A stretch of 64,000 nt of DNA from contig CBDFGC010000006.1 in the NCBI GenBank assembly GCA_965246935.1, positions 1-64,000 on the forward strand, in the 5' to 3' direction. The DNA is from JAZKFT01 sp965246935. Lineage in GTDB: Bacteria; Bacteroidota; Bacteroidia; Chitinophagales; Chitinophagaceae. The notes beneath the pieces were generated by a model. The model was given only the letters and a program-made list of their open reading frames with translations, had not been told where the DNA came from and ran no database searches. Position 1 is the first letter of the stretch. Each line of letters opens with the position of its first letter. A program made the translations under genes and the position numbers. Shown here one piece after another: positions 51,989-61,619 of the stretch.

Positions 51989-52197
51989 AAACCTTACAAA
52001 TAAAAAATGATAATATAAATCAACTATCCGTAGCACAAAAAAATGAAAGCAACCATTAAAAATTACAAATGAAACATTTCCCTATAATAAATTCAGGAGG
52101 TTAAACTCAAAATTACGATATTTAAACTTATTTGAATCCGAATGGCTGTTGCATTTCAAAAAAGAAGAACATATATTAACGCATAAATTACACTATC

Positions 52198-53253
52198 ATG
52201 GAACGTAAGCGATTATTTAATACTAGGATTGATGAAAATGTGATTATCACAATGCTGGCAGTCAGTATTATGTCATTTATTATTCTTGCCTTCAAAGTTA
52301 AAAATTCTGACCCCCCCGTTTCATTTGATATCCGTCCATCGAAGGTTCAGGCCTACACCGGCGACTTAATTCGTTTCGAGACTAATGCTCACAACTTTAA
52401 AAGTTTGCAGTGGGATTTTGGTGATAGTACAAAAGGGGAAAGCGGTAAAACATCCACGGAGCATTTCTATGAACTGGAAGGTGAATACACCGTTTCCCTT
52501 TTAGTTAATGATAGAAGCATGGAACCTGTAGTAATTACTATTTCACCGCGTCCAATAATTATAGACCCGCTACTTGCACCAATTTTTTCTTGCCCTAAAA
52601 CAATCGAAGTCGGTAAACTGTTTGTTTTTCGAGATAGTACAAAGGGTCTCGTCAGCCAAAGAAAATGGCGCTTCAGTGAATCAGGTGATACTGACGACAC
52701 CTTACAAGTGGCTTCCCATACTTACAAAACTCTTGGCTCATATGATGTTTCGCTGATGATCAATGGCGATAAAAATCGAATTACGACACATTCTATAATT
52801 GTAATCCCTGCTCCGCAAAAAACACTGGTAAATAATAAAAGTCATTCCTCGGATCACATACCAGATGGCCCTGGCCATGGATCAATTAAACAACAAACAG
52901 ATACTGCTACTGCAGAGCCGCCGCCTGCACAAATACCTGGTATAGAAATCAGTGCTGAAGATTTAACAAAAGAACTCCGTGGTGTTGCTGATAATGATCC
53001 TAAGTACACTATCGAGTATTTTAGTAGATACACATGTAACGATCTAAATATTCAGGTAACTCTTAATTATAAGCCTACTGATTTTGAGCATTTTTATAAT
53101 AAACTACATGAACTTGGAAGTGCAGATAAAATAAGAAAAAACCAGTTTTTCGTTCAAATAAATAGAAATAGGGAAACTAATTGTATCAGAATGCTAAATG
53201 TAATATGCAAAAAAAAGTCAGGGCCAGTAAATATTGGAAATTCAGACTTGTGA
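52198..53253 (+). CDS. PKD-domain membrane protein of the T6SSiii cluster
   Basis: 351 residues. N-terminal membrane helix 'VIITMLAVSIMSFIILAF' (residues about 14-31), then two PKD-like repeats: 'VQAYTGDLIRFETNAHNFKSLQWDFGDSTKG' with 'EHFYELEGEYTVSLLVND', and 'IEVGKLFVFRDSTKGLVSQRKWRF' with 'HTYKTLGSYDVSLMING'. A Pro/Thr linker and a C-terminal domain of about 90 residues ('ISAEDLTKELRGVADNDPKY') follow. Single-pass, periplasmic beta-sandwich stalk. Could be TssP or another subtype-iii envelope part; I do not assign the symbol. The end overlaps the clpV frame, whose likely start is 32 bp downstream. Confidence 0.75.
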   Translation: MERKRLFNTRIDENVIITMLAVSIMSFIILAFKVKNSDPPVSFDIRPSKVQAYTGDLIRFETNAHNFKSLQWDFGDSTKGESGKTSTEHFYELEGEYTVSLLVNDRSMEPVVITISPRPIIIDPLLAPIFSCPKTIEVGKLFVFRDSTKGLVSQRKWRFSESGDTDDTLQVASHTYKTLGSYDVSLMINGDKNRITTHSIIVIPAPQKTLVNNKSHSSDHIPDGPGHGSIKQQTDTATAEPPPAQIPGIEISAEDLTKELRGVADNDPKYTIEYFSRYTCNDLNIQVTLNYKPTDFEHFYNKLHELGSADKIRKNQFFVQINRNRETNCIRMLNVICKKKSGPVNIGNSDL

Positions 53254-53284
53254 TATTAGTATACTAAAAAACTTCAATTCAGTT

Positions 53285-55777
53285 ATGTCCTTCTCCACTA
53301 CCGATATCTCTATATCTGCTGAATTAAAAAAGGCGATTTCCATTGCCCAGGCCATTGCCAAAGAAAACCTGAGCAGCACATTTGGGCCGCCGCACCTGCT
53401 AAAGGCGTTGCTACATAAAGACGTTGGCCTGCAAAGCCTGTTGCTGAAGATTAGTGCCGATGTATATTACCTGGAAGAGTGGGCCGAGGTACGGATAGAG
53501 ATGATGCCGAAAAGCAATGCACCAAAAGAAACGGTGCCTGCCCATGAAGATGTGCATACCAGCATGGAAGAAGCTGACAGCGTGAGGCTTTCGCTCAACA
53601 AAAATGAAATTGAGCCTTTTCATTTGTTGATCGCACTCAGCACACCAGGTGTTGGTTTTAGCTTTGATCAGTTAAAAACGTATCCGCTACGCCGGGATTT
53701 TTTAATGAGCCACGCCATGGAAAGCGCTGGCCTGAATGATTTGTTAGAAACAAACGGATCGGAAAATGGGCATGCAAACGGATCTGGCACCACACTTCCC
53801 GGCGAAAAAACAGGGCAGGCATTACTGAAATATTGTACTGAAAAAACACTACTGGCCAGGCAGGGCAAGCTGGATCCCATTACCGGCCGGGAACAGGAAA
53901 CCCGGATGATGAGTGAAATACTCAGCCGCCGCTCCAAGCCCAACGTCATGATTACCGGCGAACCCGGCGTAGGAAAATCGGCCCTGGTAGATGGCTTTGC
54001 ATTGGCAGTAGCGGCCGGGCAGGTGCCGGCATTTTTGCTCAATGCAAAAGTGTTTGAACTGGACAACGGCGCCCTTATTGCCGGTGCCTCGTACAAAGGC
54101 GAAATTGAAGACCGGCTAAAATCTATCATCAAAGAAATAAAGGAGCATGATAAAGCCGTGTTGTTTATTGACGAAATACATTCCCTGCTGGATAAGCAGG
54201 GCGCTATTGCTGGTGCTGCCAACTTATTAAAGCCCGAACTTTCCCGTGGTGCTATTACGCTGATCGGGGCCACTACGCTGGATGAATACCGCAAGAACAT
54301 TGAACCCGACGAAGCTTTTGCCCGACGTTTTGAACTGCTGCCCGTGGCAGAACCGGATGCGGCAACCGCATTCAGAATGATGAAGATCGTAATGCCTTAC
54401 TATGTGAAGCATCATGGCATTGAGTTGCCCGACGAAACCCTGCACGAAGCTATCCGGCTGGCAACCCGTTTTATGAAAGACCGCCGCCTGCCTGACTCCG
54501 CTATTGACCTGGCTGACCGCAGCATGGCCGCATTACGGTTAGCGATTGATACAGGTGCTGAAACCATCGCTCAGCATAAAAAAGAACTGGAAGAAAAAAG
54601 TACTGCCGGGGAAATAACATTAGACGATCTGAAATGGCATTACCTGCAGTTAAGAAATAAGCTAAGCCCCATTCTGTGGAGCGAAATAACAACAGAAGAA
54701 GACCCGCTGAAATTTGCGGAGGCATCGCCATTACAAGCTTATTTAACGGGTGCTTATGAACGGCTGGAAAAACTATTACCCATTGAAAGAAAAACGCTGG
54801 AGAAACATGATATTGCCTCCATCGTAGCCGATAAAACCGGCATACCTGTTGGCAAGCTGCAGGCCCAGGAAACTGAACGTTTGCTAAATATGCCCGCTAC
54901 CCTAAAGCAACGGGTAGTAGGCCAGGATTATGCCATTTCTTCCATCAGCGAAGCCATATTGGAATCCCGTTCGGGCTTGGCCAAAGCAGGCCAGCCAATC
55001 GGTTCCTTCTTCTTTTTAGGCCCTACCGGCACCGGCAAAACCGAACTGGCAAAAGCACTGGCGGAACAAATGTTTCAGAACGAAAATTTCATGATCCGGT
55101 TCGACATGTCGGAGTTTAAAGAGGAACATTCGGCAGCCTTATTATATGGTGCGCCTCCGGGATATGTAGGGTATGAAGAGGGCGGTTTGCTGATTAATAA
55201 AATACGGCAGCAGCCGTATGCCGTGGTATTGTTTGATGAAATTGAAAAAGCCCACCATTCCGTATTTGATATTTTCCTGCAGATAATGGACGAAGGGAAG
55301 CTGCATGATAAGCTGGGAAAAACGGGTGACTTCTCTAATGCCATCGTCATTTTTACTTCCAATATTGGTAGCCAGTATGTAACGGATAGTTTTGGCAAGG
55401 GCATCGTACCTTCCTCTACTGAATTGCTGGAAATTATGGCCAAACATTTTCGGCCTGAGTTTTTAGGAAGGCTTACCGAAATTGTTCCTTTTAGCCCGAT
55501 GAAACTGGAGATGGTTGAAAATATCCTGAACATACAACTATCTGGTTTATACAGCTTATTGCAAAAGCAGGGCATTACACTCACCATTTCGCCGGAAGCA
55601 AAAACGGTACTGGCCAAAATGGGCTTTACACCGCAGTATGGTGCCCGGCCATTAGCAGGCGTTATCCGGTCGCAGATACGCCGGCCCCTTTCTAAAAAAA
55701 TAATCAGTAAAGAAATAGAAGCCGGGAGAGAAGTAACGCTGGAGGTTGATGAAAAGGGCGAGTTGAAGTGGGGATGA
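53285..55777 (+). CDS. tssH: T6SS recycling ATPase ClpV (TssH)
   Basis: 830 residues from ATG 53285 ('MSFSTTDISISAELKKAISI'); a longer start at 53234 overlaps the PKD gene. Clp N-domain in residues 1-150; first AAA domain with 'ITGEPGVGKSALVDGFA' near residue 224 and 'VLFIDEIHSLL'; second AAA domain with 'FLGPTGTGKTELAKALAEQM' near 578, 'VVLFDEIEKAH' and 'FTSNIGS'; C-terminal 'YGARPLAGVIRSQIRRPLS'. Disassembles the contracted sheath so that it can be reused. A 1.2-kb spacer and an IS1182 copy now separate it from the tube and spike genes. Confidence 0.92.
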   Translation: MSFSTTDISISAELKKAISIAQAIAKENLSSTFGPPHLLKALLHKDVGLQSLLLKISADVYYLEEWAEVRIEMMPKSNAPKETVPAHEDVHTSMEEADSVRLSLNKNEIEPFHLLIALSTPGVGFSFDQLKTYPLRRDFLMSHAMESAGLNDLLETNGSENGHANGSGTTLPGEKTGQALLKYCTEKTLLARQGKLDPITGREQETRMMSEILSRRSKPNVMITGEPGVGKSALVDGFALAVAAGQVPAFLLNAKVFELDNGALIAGASYKGEIEDRLKSIIKEIKEHDKAVLFIDEIHSLLDKQGAIAGAANLLKPELSRGAITLIGATTLDEYRKNIEPDEAFARRFELLPVAEPDAATAFRMMKIVMPYYVKHHGIELPDETLHEAIRLATRFMKDRRLPDSAIDLADRSMAALRLAIDTGAETIAQHKKELEEKSTAGEITLDDLKWHYLQLRNKLSPILWSEITTEEDPLKFAEASPLQAYLTGAYERLEKLLPIERKTLEKHDIASIVADKTGIPVGKLQAQETERLLNMPATLKQRVVGQDYAISSISEAILESRSGLAKAGQPIGSFFFLGPTGTGKTELAKALAEQMFQNENFMIRFDMSEFKEEHSAALLYGAPPGYVGYEEGGLLINKIRQQPYAVVLFDEIEKAHHSVFDIFLQIMDEGKLHDKLGKTGDFSNAIVIFTSNIGSQYVTDSFGKGIVPSSTELLEIMAKHFRPEFLGRLTEIVPFSPMKLEMVENILNIQLSGLYSLLQKQGITLTISPEAKTVLAKMGFTPQYGARPLAGVIRSQIRRPLSKKIISKEIEAGREVTLEVDEKGELKWG

Positions 55778-56936
55778 CCTTTCAATAGTTTTCTATACTT
55801 ACTACACTGTCAACTCAATAAATTTGAAGTTGCCCCGGCTTGTTTGTGTCCTCACATGCCGAAATTTGGAAATTAAAAATATAATTGACAATGTACTCAC
55901 ATCTATGTAAAAATTATTTTACTGTCACTCCGCAATACTTCGGTAGTTGTTATTTAATGTAAGCCAATACTGGCAAGGGAGGATGGTAAACTTGTAATTA
56001 CTATTTTCCCCCTAAAAACTTCCGAAGTATTGTTCCATATTAAAACAGATTGCGGAGGATACCTGGCTGGCCTACACTAATTTACTGATTGCTAATCGTC
56101 CACCGTGGCGAATTTCTTATTTGAATCTGGTATCACTCCGCAAATAAAAGTATAAATAAAATTTCTACTTTTTTGAATTTTTTAATAGGTACATTCCGAA
56201 TTCCTACTGCTCTTTAGCACAACAAAAGCATTATACACTTTTATTAATTGGTTGATTTTTAAAGATTTAAAAAAGGTATATAATTGCCGTAGTTGAATTA
56301 ATTCTAAACCTCTTTATTTACATCTGGTTCAGGCGTAATTATGACCTAACCTGTCCGACAGCGTGAAACGGGTGTAACGTTGTGGGAATTTAGGGTATCC
56401 CCTTGTAACAAACGTAGCGGAATTCTAAACTGGGAGAATCTTACACTCACCTGTTTACAGGGTTTTCCATCTGCCTGCCGGCCGGCAAAGTCCGGTTCAG
56501 TATTTTTATGCTCTATCATTTAAACTGTATCTCGTTTCATGCAACTGTAAAACCAACTCTACCTACCTGATTAAGGAATCAAGCCTTGTTATCAGGCATT
56601 TTGAACACGGCCGGGTACAAAAGGTTAGAAAGAGTGTTTTCCGGCAAAGACACGCTAATGACACAGGAAGGATAGAAAGGTAACGAACCAAACATTTTAA
56701 AGTACATCCAAAACAAATCAGGAAAATAGCAATCAATATTTCAAAAAATATATTTTTTTGTTAAGTTAATATCATTTTGTTATATTTGAAAACAGTATTT
56801 TCTCTTGTCATCGTTGCCTTAGCTTTATCTGTACATTACACTACACTATCCTTACGCTCCCCAAAATGCTGTTGACGGTAGAAATTCAGGTAACACTAGG
56901 CAGTAAAATGTTAATTAACAGGTACGTATTTTTTAA
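55778..56936. other. gene-free spacer between clpV and the IS1182 insertion
   Basis: 1.16 kb, A/T-rich. I see no protein gene. It has CAATACTTCGG (55933-55943) and its complement CCGAAGTATTG (56022-56032), with scattered CTCCGCAA / TTGCGGAG units nearby (55928, 56043, 56136). It probably held the promoter of the tssD genes before the IS entered (inference). Confidence 0.45.
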
Positions 56937-58648
56937 TTAGGGCTTGCTCAACAACTCAGGGTTGAATGGATATTAAGGGAAATATCCCAGAGCGATTTAT
57001 TTTAAAATTTTCAATTAGGCCCAATAGTATTTGGTAATATTTATATATCAGGGACAAAAGTGCCCGCCTCGTCAGTCGGACGAGGTTTAGCACTAAAGCT
57101 ATTGAAGCAATCCAGGATTGAGAGGTTTCTTTAAGTTTGGCTTTGATGTTGTCCAATCCATAAGCAATCTTTGCCTGCCCAAACTTCCCTTCAATTGGAT
57201 TGCGTTCGCCTGGTCTTAGGTGGACTGCCACTGCCGTTGAAGACGGTCGCCCTAAGGGCTTTGCTATCAACTTTATCCCTTTGCCTTTCAGTACCTTTCG
57301 GTTATCCCGGGTGCAATAAATTTGATCGGCCAGCACCTCTGCCGGATAAAAACCAAACCGCTCTTTGTATTTTTCTATTGTATGTACTAAATATTTACTC
57401 TCATTAAATGCATCCCATGACAAATAATCAATAAAGGCAAAGCCTGCTACAAGTGCCATTTGAAGTTTGCTACCAAACTCCACTTTTGCACCCTCCTTGC
57501 CCCGCACGATGGGCCGCACATGCGGTTGATGGAGATTTACGATGCGATCCTCAATGCGGTTGCTGTTGCTACGGTGCATTTGATCCTGCTGCTGATAAAC
57601 CGTGTACAAAACCATTAAATATTTTTGCTCTCTGGCCTTCAAAGGAAATTTATCATAGGCTGCCAACAACGTATCAATATGGTGCAGGTTCCTTTTTACA
57701 TAGCGTAATTGGCTACCGACGGCTTTGTATATTTCTTTCCTTGTTTTGGCTTTCTTTTTGGCTGTATGTAAAAAGTTTTTGCGTGCAATTTGCCGGTAGG
57801 TTCTCACCTTTTTGCCATGAAGGAGCGGGTCGTGCAGTTGATCTATCAATTCCTCACTTTTTTCTCTTGCGGCATTGAGGAGTTTTAAATCAGTAGGATA
57901 GGTAATGTTTTGTGGGGCTACGGTGGCATCTGTTATAAGCTTGCCTTTGTTGAGCATTACGGGAGTCGATTCACTTTTTGTTTCCGCTATAAGGGTTTGT
58001 GGCGCTGGCGTTGAGCAATCTTGTGTTATATTATTTTCTGATGTGTTTGTATTGATCAAGTGCGGTGTTTCCTCTTTTCTTTCAGCAACATCATTGGGTG
58101 GGGGTGAATGTTGTTGGGGATCCTCGGGGCTTTCTTTTATACAGTGCAGGACAATGACATCATTTAGTTTGGAAAGTAGTTCCAGGGTTAGCCGCTTTCT
58201 GATTTCTACAAATAGGGTGTCGCTGAAAGGGGCTTCATTGGTGAAACTGCTGTAACCTAAAAAATACTGCATAAACATGTTTTCCTGAATATGCGCTATG
58301 GTGCCTCTGTCGGTTTGGTTTTCTAAATGTTTGATCATTATGGCACCCAGCACCACCCTGCCGCTGATGGGCGGGCGGCCCTCTGTGGATTTGAACAAAT
58401 TATCATAAGCGCTTACCAGCTTATCCCAGGGAATGGCATGTGCCATTTTTACCCAGCGATTGTTCTTGTTTAATTTTTGTGCAAAAGGTGTTTCAAAACC
58501 ACAAAGCGTTAGCTGGTTTGGGCTCACATACGTAGGGGTAGATGCACGCTTTCTGACGGCCTTTGTTGGTTTTACCTGCACTTGTTCAGTAGTCTTTTCC
58601 ATACATCTCAAATATATTAAGACTTTTAGGTTGTTCAGCAAGCCCTAA
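56937..58648 (-). mobile_element. IS1182-family insertion sequence, intact
   Basis: Terminal inverted repeats TTAGGGCTTGCTCAACAA (56937-56954) and the complement of TTAGGGCTTGCTGAACAA (58631-58648), one mismatch; total 1712 bp. No clear target duplication: left flank ...ATTTTTTAA, right flank GTAGTCTTC. Second copy at the window start. Confidence 0.88.
56956..58602 (-). CDS. IS1182-family transposase
   Basis: 548 residues from ATG 58602 ('MEKTTEQVQVKPTKAVRKRA'). N-terminal DUF772-like part ('LVSAYDNLFKSTEGRPPISG', 'GAIMIKHLENQTDRGTIAHI', 'MFMQYFLGYSSFTNEAPFSDTLF'), then the DDE domain with Asp in 'IDYLSWDAF', 'VLADQIYCTRDNRKVLKGKG' (second Asp) and Glu in 'RNPIEGKFGQAKIAYGLDNI'. Residues 180-230 are a low-complexity P/E/T-rich spacer. 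Uninterrupted, so possibly active. Confidence 0.9.
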   Translation of the reverse strand: MEKTTEQVQVKPTKAVRKRASTPTYVSPNQLTLCGFETPFAQKLNKNNRWVKMAHAIPWDKLVSAYDNLFKSTEGRPPISGRVVLGAIMIKHLENQTDRGTIAHIQENMFMQYFLGYSSFTNEAPFSDTLFVEIRKRLTLELLSKLNDVIVLHCIKESPEDPQQHSPPPNDVAERKEETPHLINTNTSENNITQDCSTPAPQTLIAETKSESTPVMLNKGKLITDATVAPQNITYPTDLKLLNAAREKSEELIDQLHDPLLHGKKVRTYRQIARKNFLHTAKKKAKTRKEIYKAVGSQLRYVKRNLHHIDTLLAAYDKFPLKAREQKYLMVLYTVYQQQDQMHRSNSNRIEDRIVNLHQPHVRPIVRGKEGAKVEFGSKLQMALVAGFAFIDYLSWDAFNESKYLVHTIEKYKERFGFYPAEVLADQIYCTRDNRKVLKGKGIKLIAKPLGRPSSTAVAVHLRPGERNPIEGKFGQAKIAYGLDNIKAKLKETSQSWIASIALVLNLVRLTRRALLSLIYKYYQILLGLIENFKINRSGIFPLISIQP

Positions 58649-58689
58649 GTAGTCTTCATATTTCTTCATTCATCTAAAATGTAAACACA

Positions 58690-59082
58690 ATGGCATTCAA
58701 GGCAAAACTGAAAGTAGGCGGCAAGGAATTAAATATTCTTGACTTGTCCTACTCACTAAGACAAGAAACGGATGCAACCGGACGTCCGTCCTCTATTACC
58801 CGTGGTGGCAAACTTACCATGACCACGGAATCAACCGGAGACACCACCCTATTCGAGTGGATGTGCAACAATTTTGAGCGTAAAGACGGTACGATCCAGT
58901 TTATAAAACGGGATTCGGATGCTACGCTGAAAGAACTGAATTTTAAAGAAGGCTACCTCATTGAGTATGCCGAAAGTTTTGATTCTACCGGTGAAAATCC
59001 TGTAGCAGAGAAATTTACGATCAGTGCCCGTGAGATTTCAATGGGTACCGGCACGCATACCAATGAGTGGGTGAAAAATTAA
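58690..59082 (+). CDS. tssD: T6SS tube protein Hcp/TssD, first paralogue
   Basis: 130 residues. 'MAFKAKLKVGGKELNILDLSYSLRQETDATGRPSS' is the typical Bacteroidota TssD start; 'LTMTTESTGDTTLFEWMCNN', 'LKELNFKEGYLIEYAESFDS' and 'EKFTISAREISMG' follow. Forms hexameric rings stacked into the inner tube. Its start lies only 41 bp after the IS1182 end, so its native promoter is likely cut off or replaced. Confidence 0.92.
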   Translation: MAFKAKLKVGGKELNILDLSYSLRQETDATGRPSSITRGGKLTMTTESTGDTTLFEWMCNNFERKDGTIQFIKRDSDATLKELNFKEGYLIEYAESFDSTGENPVAEKFTISAREISMGTGTHTNEWVKN

Positions 59083-59196
59083 TGTGACCGTCCGTCACAT
59101 AATTGTTGTGTAACGGGTGGTCTCTCAGGCATGTGGGGCTGCCCTTATTTTGTTTTCACACACTACTTTCTCATGTATACCTAAAAATCTTCTGTC

Positions 59197-59586
59197 ATGT
59201 CATTCATTGCAAAGCTGGAGTTAGATGGCGAAGAAGCAAATGTGCTGCATTGTAGTTTCCGGTTCACCCAGGTTACTGATCCTATAGGCAGGCCATCCTC
59301 TATACCGCAGGGCGGATCCGTAAACCTGACGGTGGAAAGCACCGGAAAGGTTGATCTGTTCGACTGGATGATCAGCCCTACGCAAAAAAAGAGTGGAGTA
59401 ATTACTTTTTACCGCCGGGATACGATGAGCAAACTGAAGACGCTTAATTTTACGGATGCCCATTGTGTAGATTATCAGGAAGTATATCAGCACGATGGCC
59501 AATTTCCGATGCAGATAAACTTAGTGCTCAGTGCCAAAGTGTTAAAGCTGAACGACTCAACTTTTAAGAATAACTGGCCCGGATAA
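59197..59586 (+). CDS. T6SS tube protein Hcp/TssD, second diverged paralogue
   Basis: 129 residues with the same fold as the gene 114 bp upstream ('KLELDGEEANVLHCSFRFTQ', 'DPIGRPSSIPQGGSVNLTVEST', 'LFDWMISPTQKKSG', 'LKTLNFTDAHCVDYQEVYQH', 'LVLSAKVLKL'). Roughly a third of residues match by eye. Diverged second TssDs often cap the tube, or carry or match a specific VgrG/effector; placed directly before vgrG. Confidence 0.88.
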   Translation: MSFIAKLELDGEEANVLHCSFRFTQVTDPIGRPSSIPQGGSVNLTVESTGKVDLFDWMISPTQKKSGVITFYRRDTMSKLKTLNFTDAHCVDYQEVYQHDGQFPMQINLVLSAKVLKLNDSTFKNNWPG

Positions 59587-59607
59587 ATCTCCGGGTTGTC
59601 TTGCATA

Positions 59608-59741
59608 GTTCACACGTTCACCCGTTCCTGGTTTTTAGTCACATTAAGAATTTGTTTTGAATGCATCATTACCGCTTAAATCTTAGCCGGTAATCCCGTA
59701 TTTTCAAACATGCAAACGGATGAGCAAGTGAACGTGTGAAC
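59608..59741. repeat. 14-bp inverted repeat between tssD2 and vgrG
   Basis: GTTCACACGTTCAC (59608-59621) and GTGAACGTGTGAAC (59728-59741), perfect complements 106 bp apart. A shorter relative (GCGAACGTGCGAAC) occurs at about 20745. Function unknown. Confidence 0.55.
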
Positions 59742-59776
59742 CATTTCCCTTTGCTTCCATAAACGATATATTTTTT

Positions 59777-61615
59777 ATGGCACAGTTAGTTGATACACAA
59801 ATAACCATTGGCGGAAATCTGGTAACACAGTATTCCTCCTTCCAGCTTACGCAGGGCATATTTGCACATCATCACTTCCGGCTGGTTTGCCCTGCTGAGT
59901 CCATCGATGGCACTACCGGCACCGTGTTCAACCAATCCAGAAATTTAATGGGTGCCAACCTCACTGCCAAAATCACTTCGGTGGGTATGGAAGGCATCCT
60001 GAAATTCAGTGGTATTGTTATGCAGGTGGAAACGGCTCGCTTTAGTGGCCATAGCGGCGATGTAATTATTACCGGCTACAGCCCTACGATTGTATTAGAC
60101 AGCGGGCCTCATTGCAAAAGCTGGGAAAAAAAAGCTGTCAAAAATATTGTACAGGATGTATTGAAATATTTCCCGAAAAATATATTGAACCCGAAAATCA
60201 ATACGGTTTATCCTGAAACACTGTCCTATACGGTACAATACAAAGAAACCGCCTGGCAATTTATTAACCGGTTGTGTGCTACCTACGGCGAATGGCTGTA
60301 TTACGATGGCCAGTCGCTGGTAGCAGGGCCACCCGCTGGTGCGCAAGCAGTAAACCTTACCTTCGGTAGCAACCTGAGCCGCTTCAATATGGCGCTGGAA
60401 GTGCGGCCTGCCAAAAGCCAGAGTATGGCTTACGATTACATGAACCACAACGTGTACAAAAGCGAACCGTCTGGTATTGAAAACAAAGCAGGGTTAAACG
60501 AATTGGGCAAGCATGCCTTGCAAGCCAGTAATTCGGTATATACTACCCAGCCAAAAATGTGGCAAAACAACTTCATCTCCAATAAAAAGCAACTGGATGA
60601 TGTGGTAAATATGCGGGCAGCTATGCAAAGCAGCAATCACGTAAGGTTCAATGGTAGCAGCGGCCACCCGGGTGTACAATTAGGCGGACAGGTAAGTGTA
60701 CAGGGGCAAAATATATTTAATTTTTTGGAAGAATCGTTTGGTGATTATATCATTATTGCTGTCAATCATTTCTGCGATGGGCAGGGTAATTACAACAATG
60801 ATTTTGTAGCCGTTCCTGCCAGCATCAAAGTGCCGCCGGTAAATGGTATAACGGAACCCAACAGCGAAACCCAAAGTGCCATGGTGACGGACAACCATGA
60901 TCCGAAAGGACTGGGACGCATCCGGGTAAAATTCCACTGGATGAACGGAACCGAAAAAACACCATGGATACGGGTAACGAGCCCGCATGGTGGCGGTGGT
61001 AAGGGCATGTTTTTTATACCGGAGATTGGCGAAGAAGTAATTGTTGGCTTTGAAGGCGACAGCGCCATCAAGCCGTACGTTATTGGTACGGTGTACCATG
61101 GCAAGGCCAATAATAGCTATAGCAATGGTGGTAATGATGTAAAGGCTTTGCAAACGAGAAGTGGCAATAAAATGATTATGAATGATAAAGATGGAAGCGT
61201 TCACATAGCTGATAAAGGTGGGGCCAATTCTACGATGGATGGGGCAGGAAATATTGTTACCAATGCAAATATAAATTCTACATTAAATGCCGGTTCGCTG
61301 GCAGCTATCAATGTAGGCGCAAAAAATGGTGGGCCGGCGCAAGCATTAATAAGCATGGATTCAGCAGGTAATATCACTATAGATGGGAAAACGAGTATCA
61401 CTATAAAAGTGGCAGGTAATGAAATTACAATCAGTAAGGATGGTATAACCACCAAGGCTGCCACAGGTGATATAACAACCACGGCAACGGCCGGAGCGAT
61501 AAGCGTTTCTGCTGATGCCGGAGAAATGAAACTTCACTCCCAAGCAGCATTTAATGCGTCATCTTCAGCCGTACTTTCTATTAATGGTGCTGAGGTGCAG
61601 ATAAATAAAGCATAA
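59777..61615 (+). CDS. tssI: T6SS spike protein VgrG (TssI)
   Basis: 612 residues. gp27-like part in residues 1-350 ('YSSFQLTQGIFAHHHFRLVC', 'YKETAWQFINRLCATYGEWL', the 'E-T-x-w-x-F-i-x-R-L' block); gp5 OB-fold near 365-445 ('AMVTDNHDPKGLGRIRVKFH', 'SPHGGGGKGMFFIPEIGEEV'); then 'KALQTRSGNKMIMNDKDGSV' and a beta-helix needle with repeated 'GNITIDG/GTSITIKVAGNEI' units to the end. No extra C-terminal effector domain. Spike that carries the PAAR-like protein encoded two genes on. Confidence 0.95.
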   Translation: MAQLVDTQITIGGNLVTQYSSFQLTQGIFAHHHFRLVCPAESIDGTTGTVFNQSRNLMGANLTAKITSVGMEGILKFSGIVMQVETARFSGHSGDVIITGYSPTIVLDSGPHCKSWEKKAVKNIVQDVLKYFPKNILNPKINTVYPETLSYTVQYKETAWQFINRLCATYGEWLYYDGQSLVAGPPAGAQAVNLTFGSNLSRFNMALEVRPAKSQSMAYDYMNHNVYKSEPSGIENKAGLNELGKHALQASNSVYTTQPKMWQNNFISNKKQLDDVVNMRAAMQSSNHVRFNGSSGHPGVQLGGQVSVQGQNIFNFLEESFGDYIIIAVNHFCDGQGNYNNDFVAVPASIKVPPVNGITEPNSETQSAMVTDNHDPKGLGRIRVKFHWMNGTEKTPWIRVTSPHGGGGKGMFFIPEIGEEVIVGFEGDSAIKPYVIGTVYHGKANNSYSNGGNDVKALQTRSGNKMIMNDKDGSVHIADKGGANSTMDGAGNIVTNANINSTLNAGSLAAINVGAKNGGPAQALISMDSAGNITIDGKTSITIKVAGNEITISKDGITTKAATGDITTTATAGAISVSADAGEMKLHSQAAFNASSSAVLSINGAEVQINKA

Positions 61616-61619
61616 CGCA

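Noticed and set aside
53668..54300. 210-residue open frame on the minus strand inside clpV
   Set aside because: Antisense shadow of the AAA domain: Ser/Ala-rich, no RBS or motifs, and entirely within a certain gene.
55075..55785. 236-residue minus-strand open frame at the 3' end of clpV
   Set aside because: Shadow of the conserved second AAA domain; composition typical of antisense frames.
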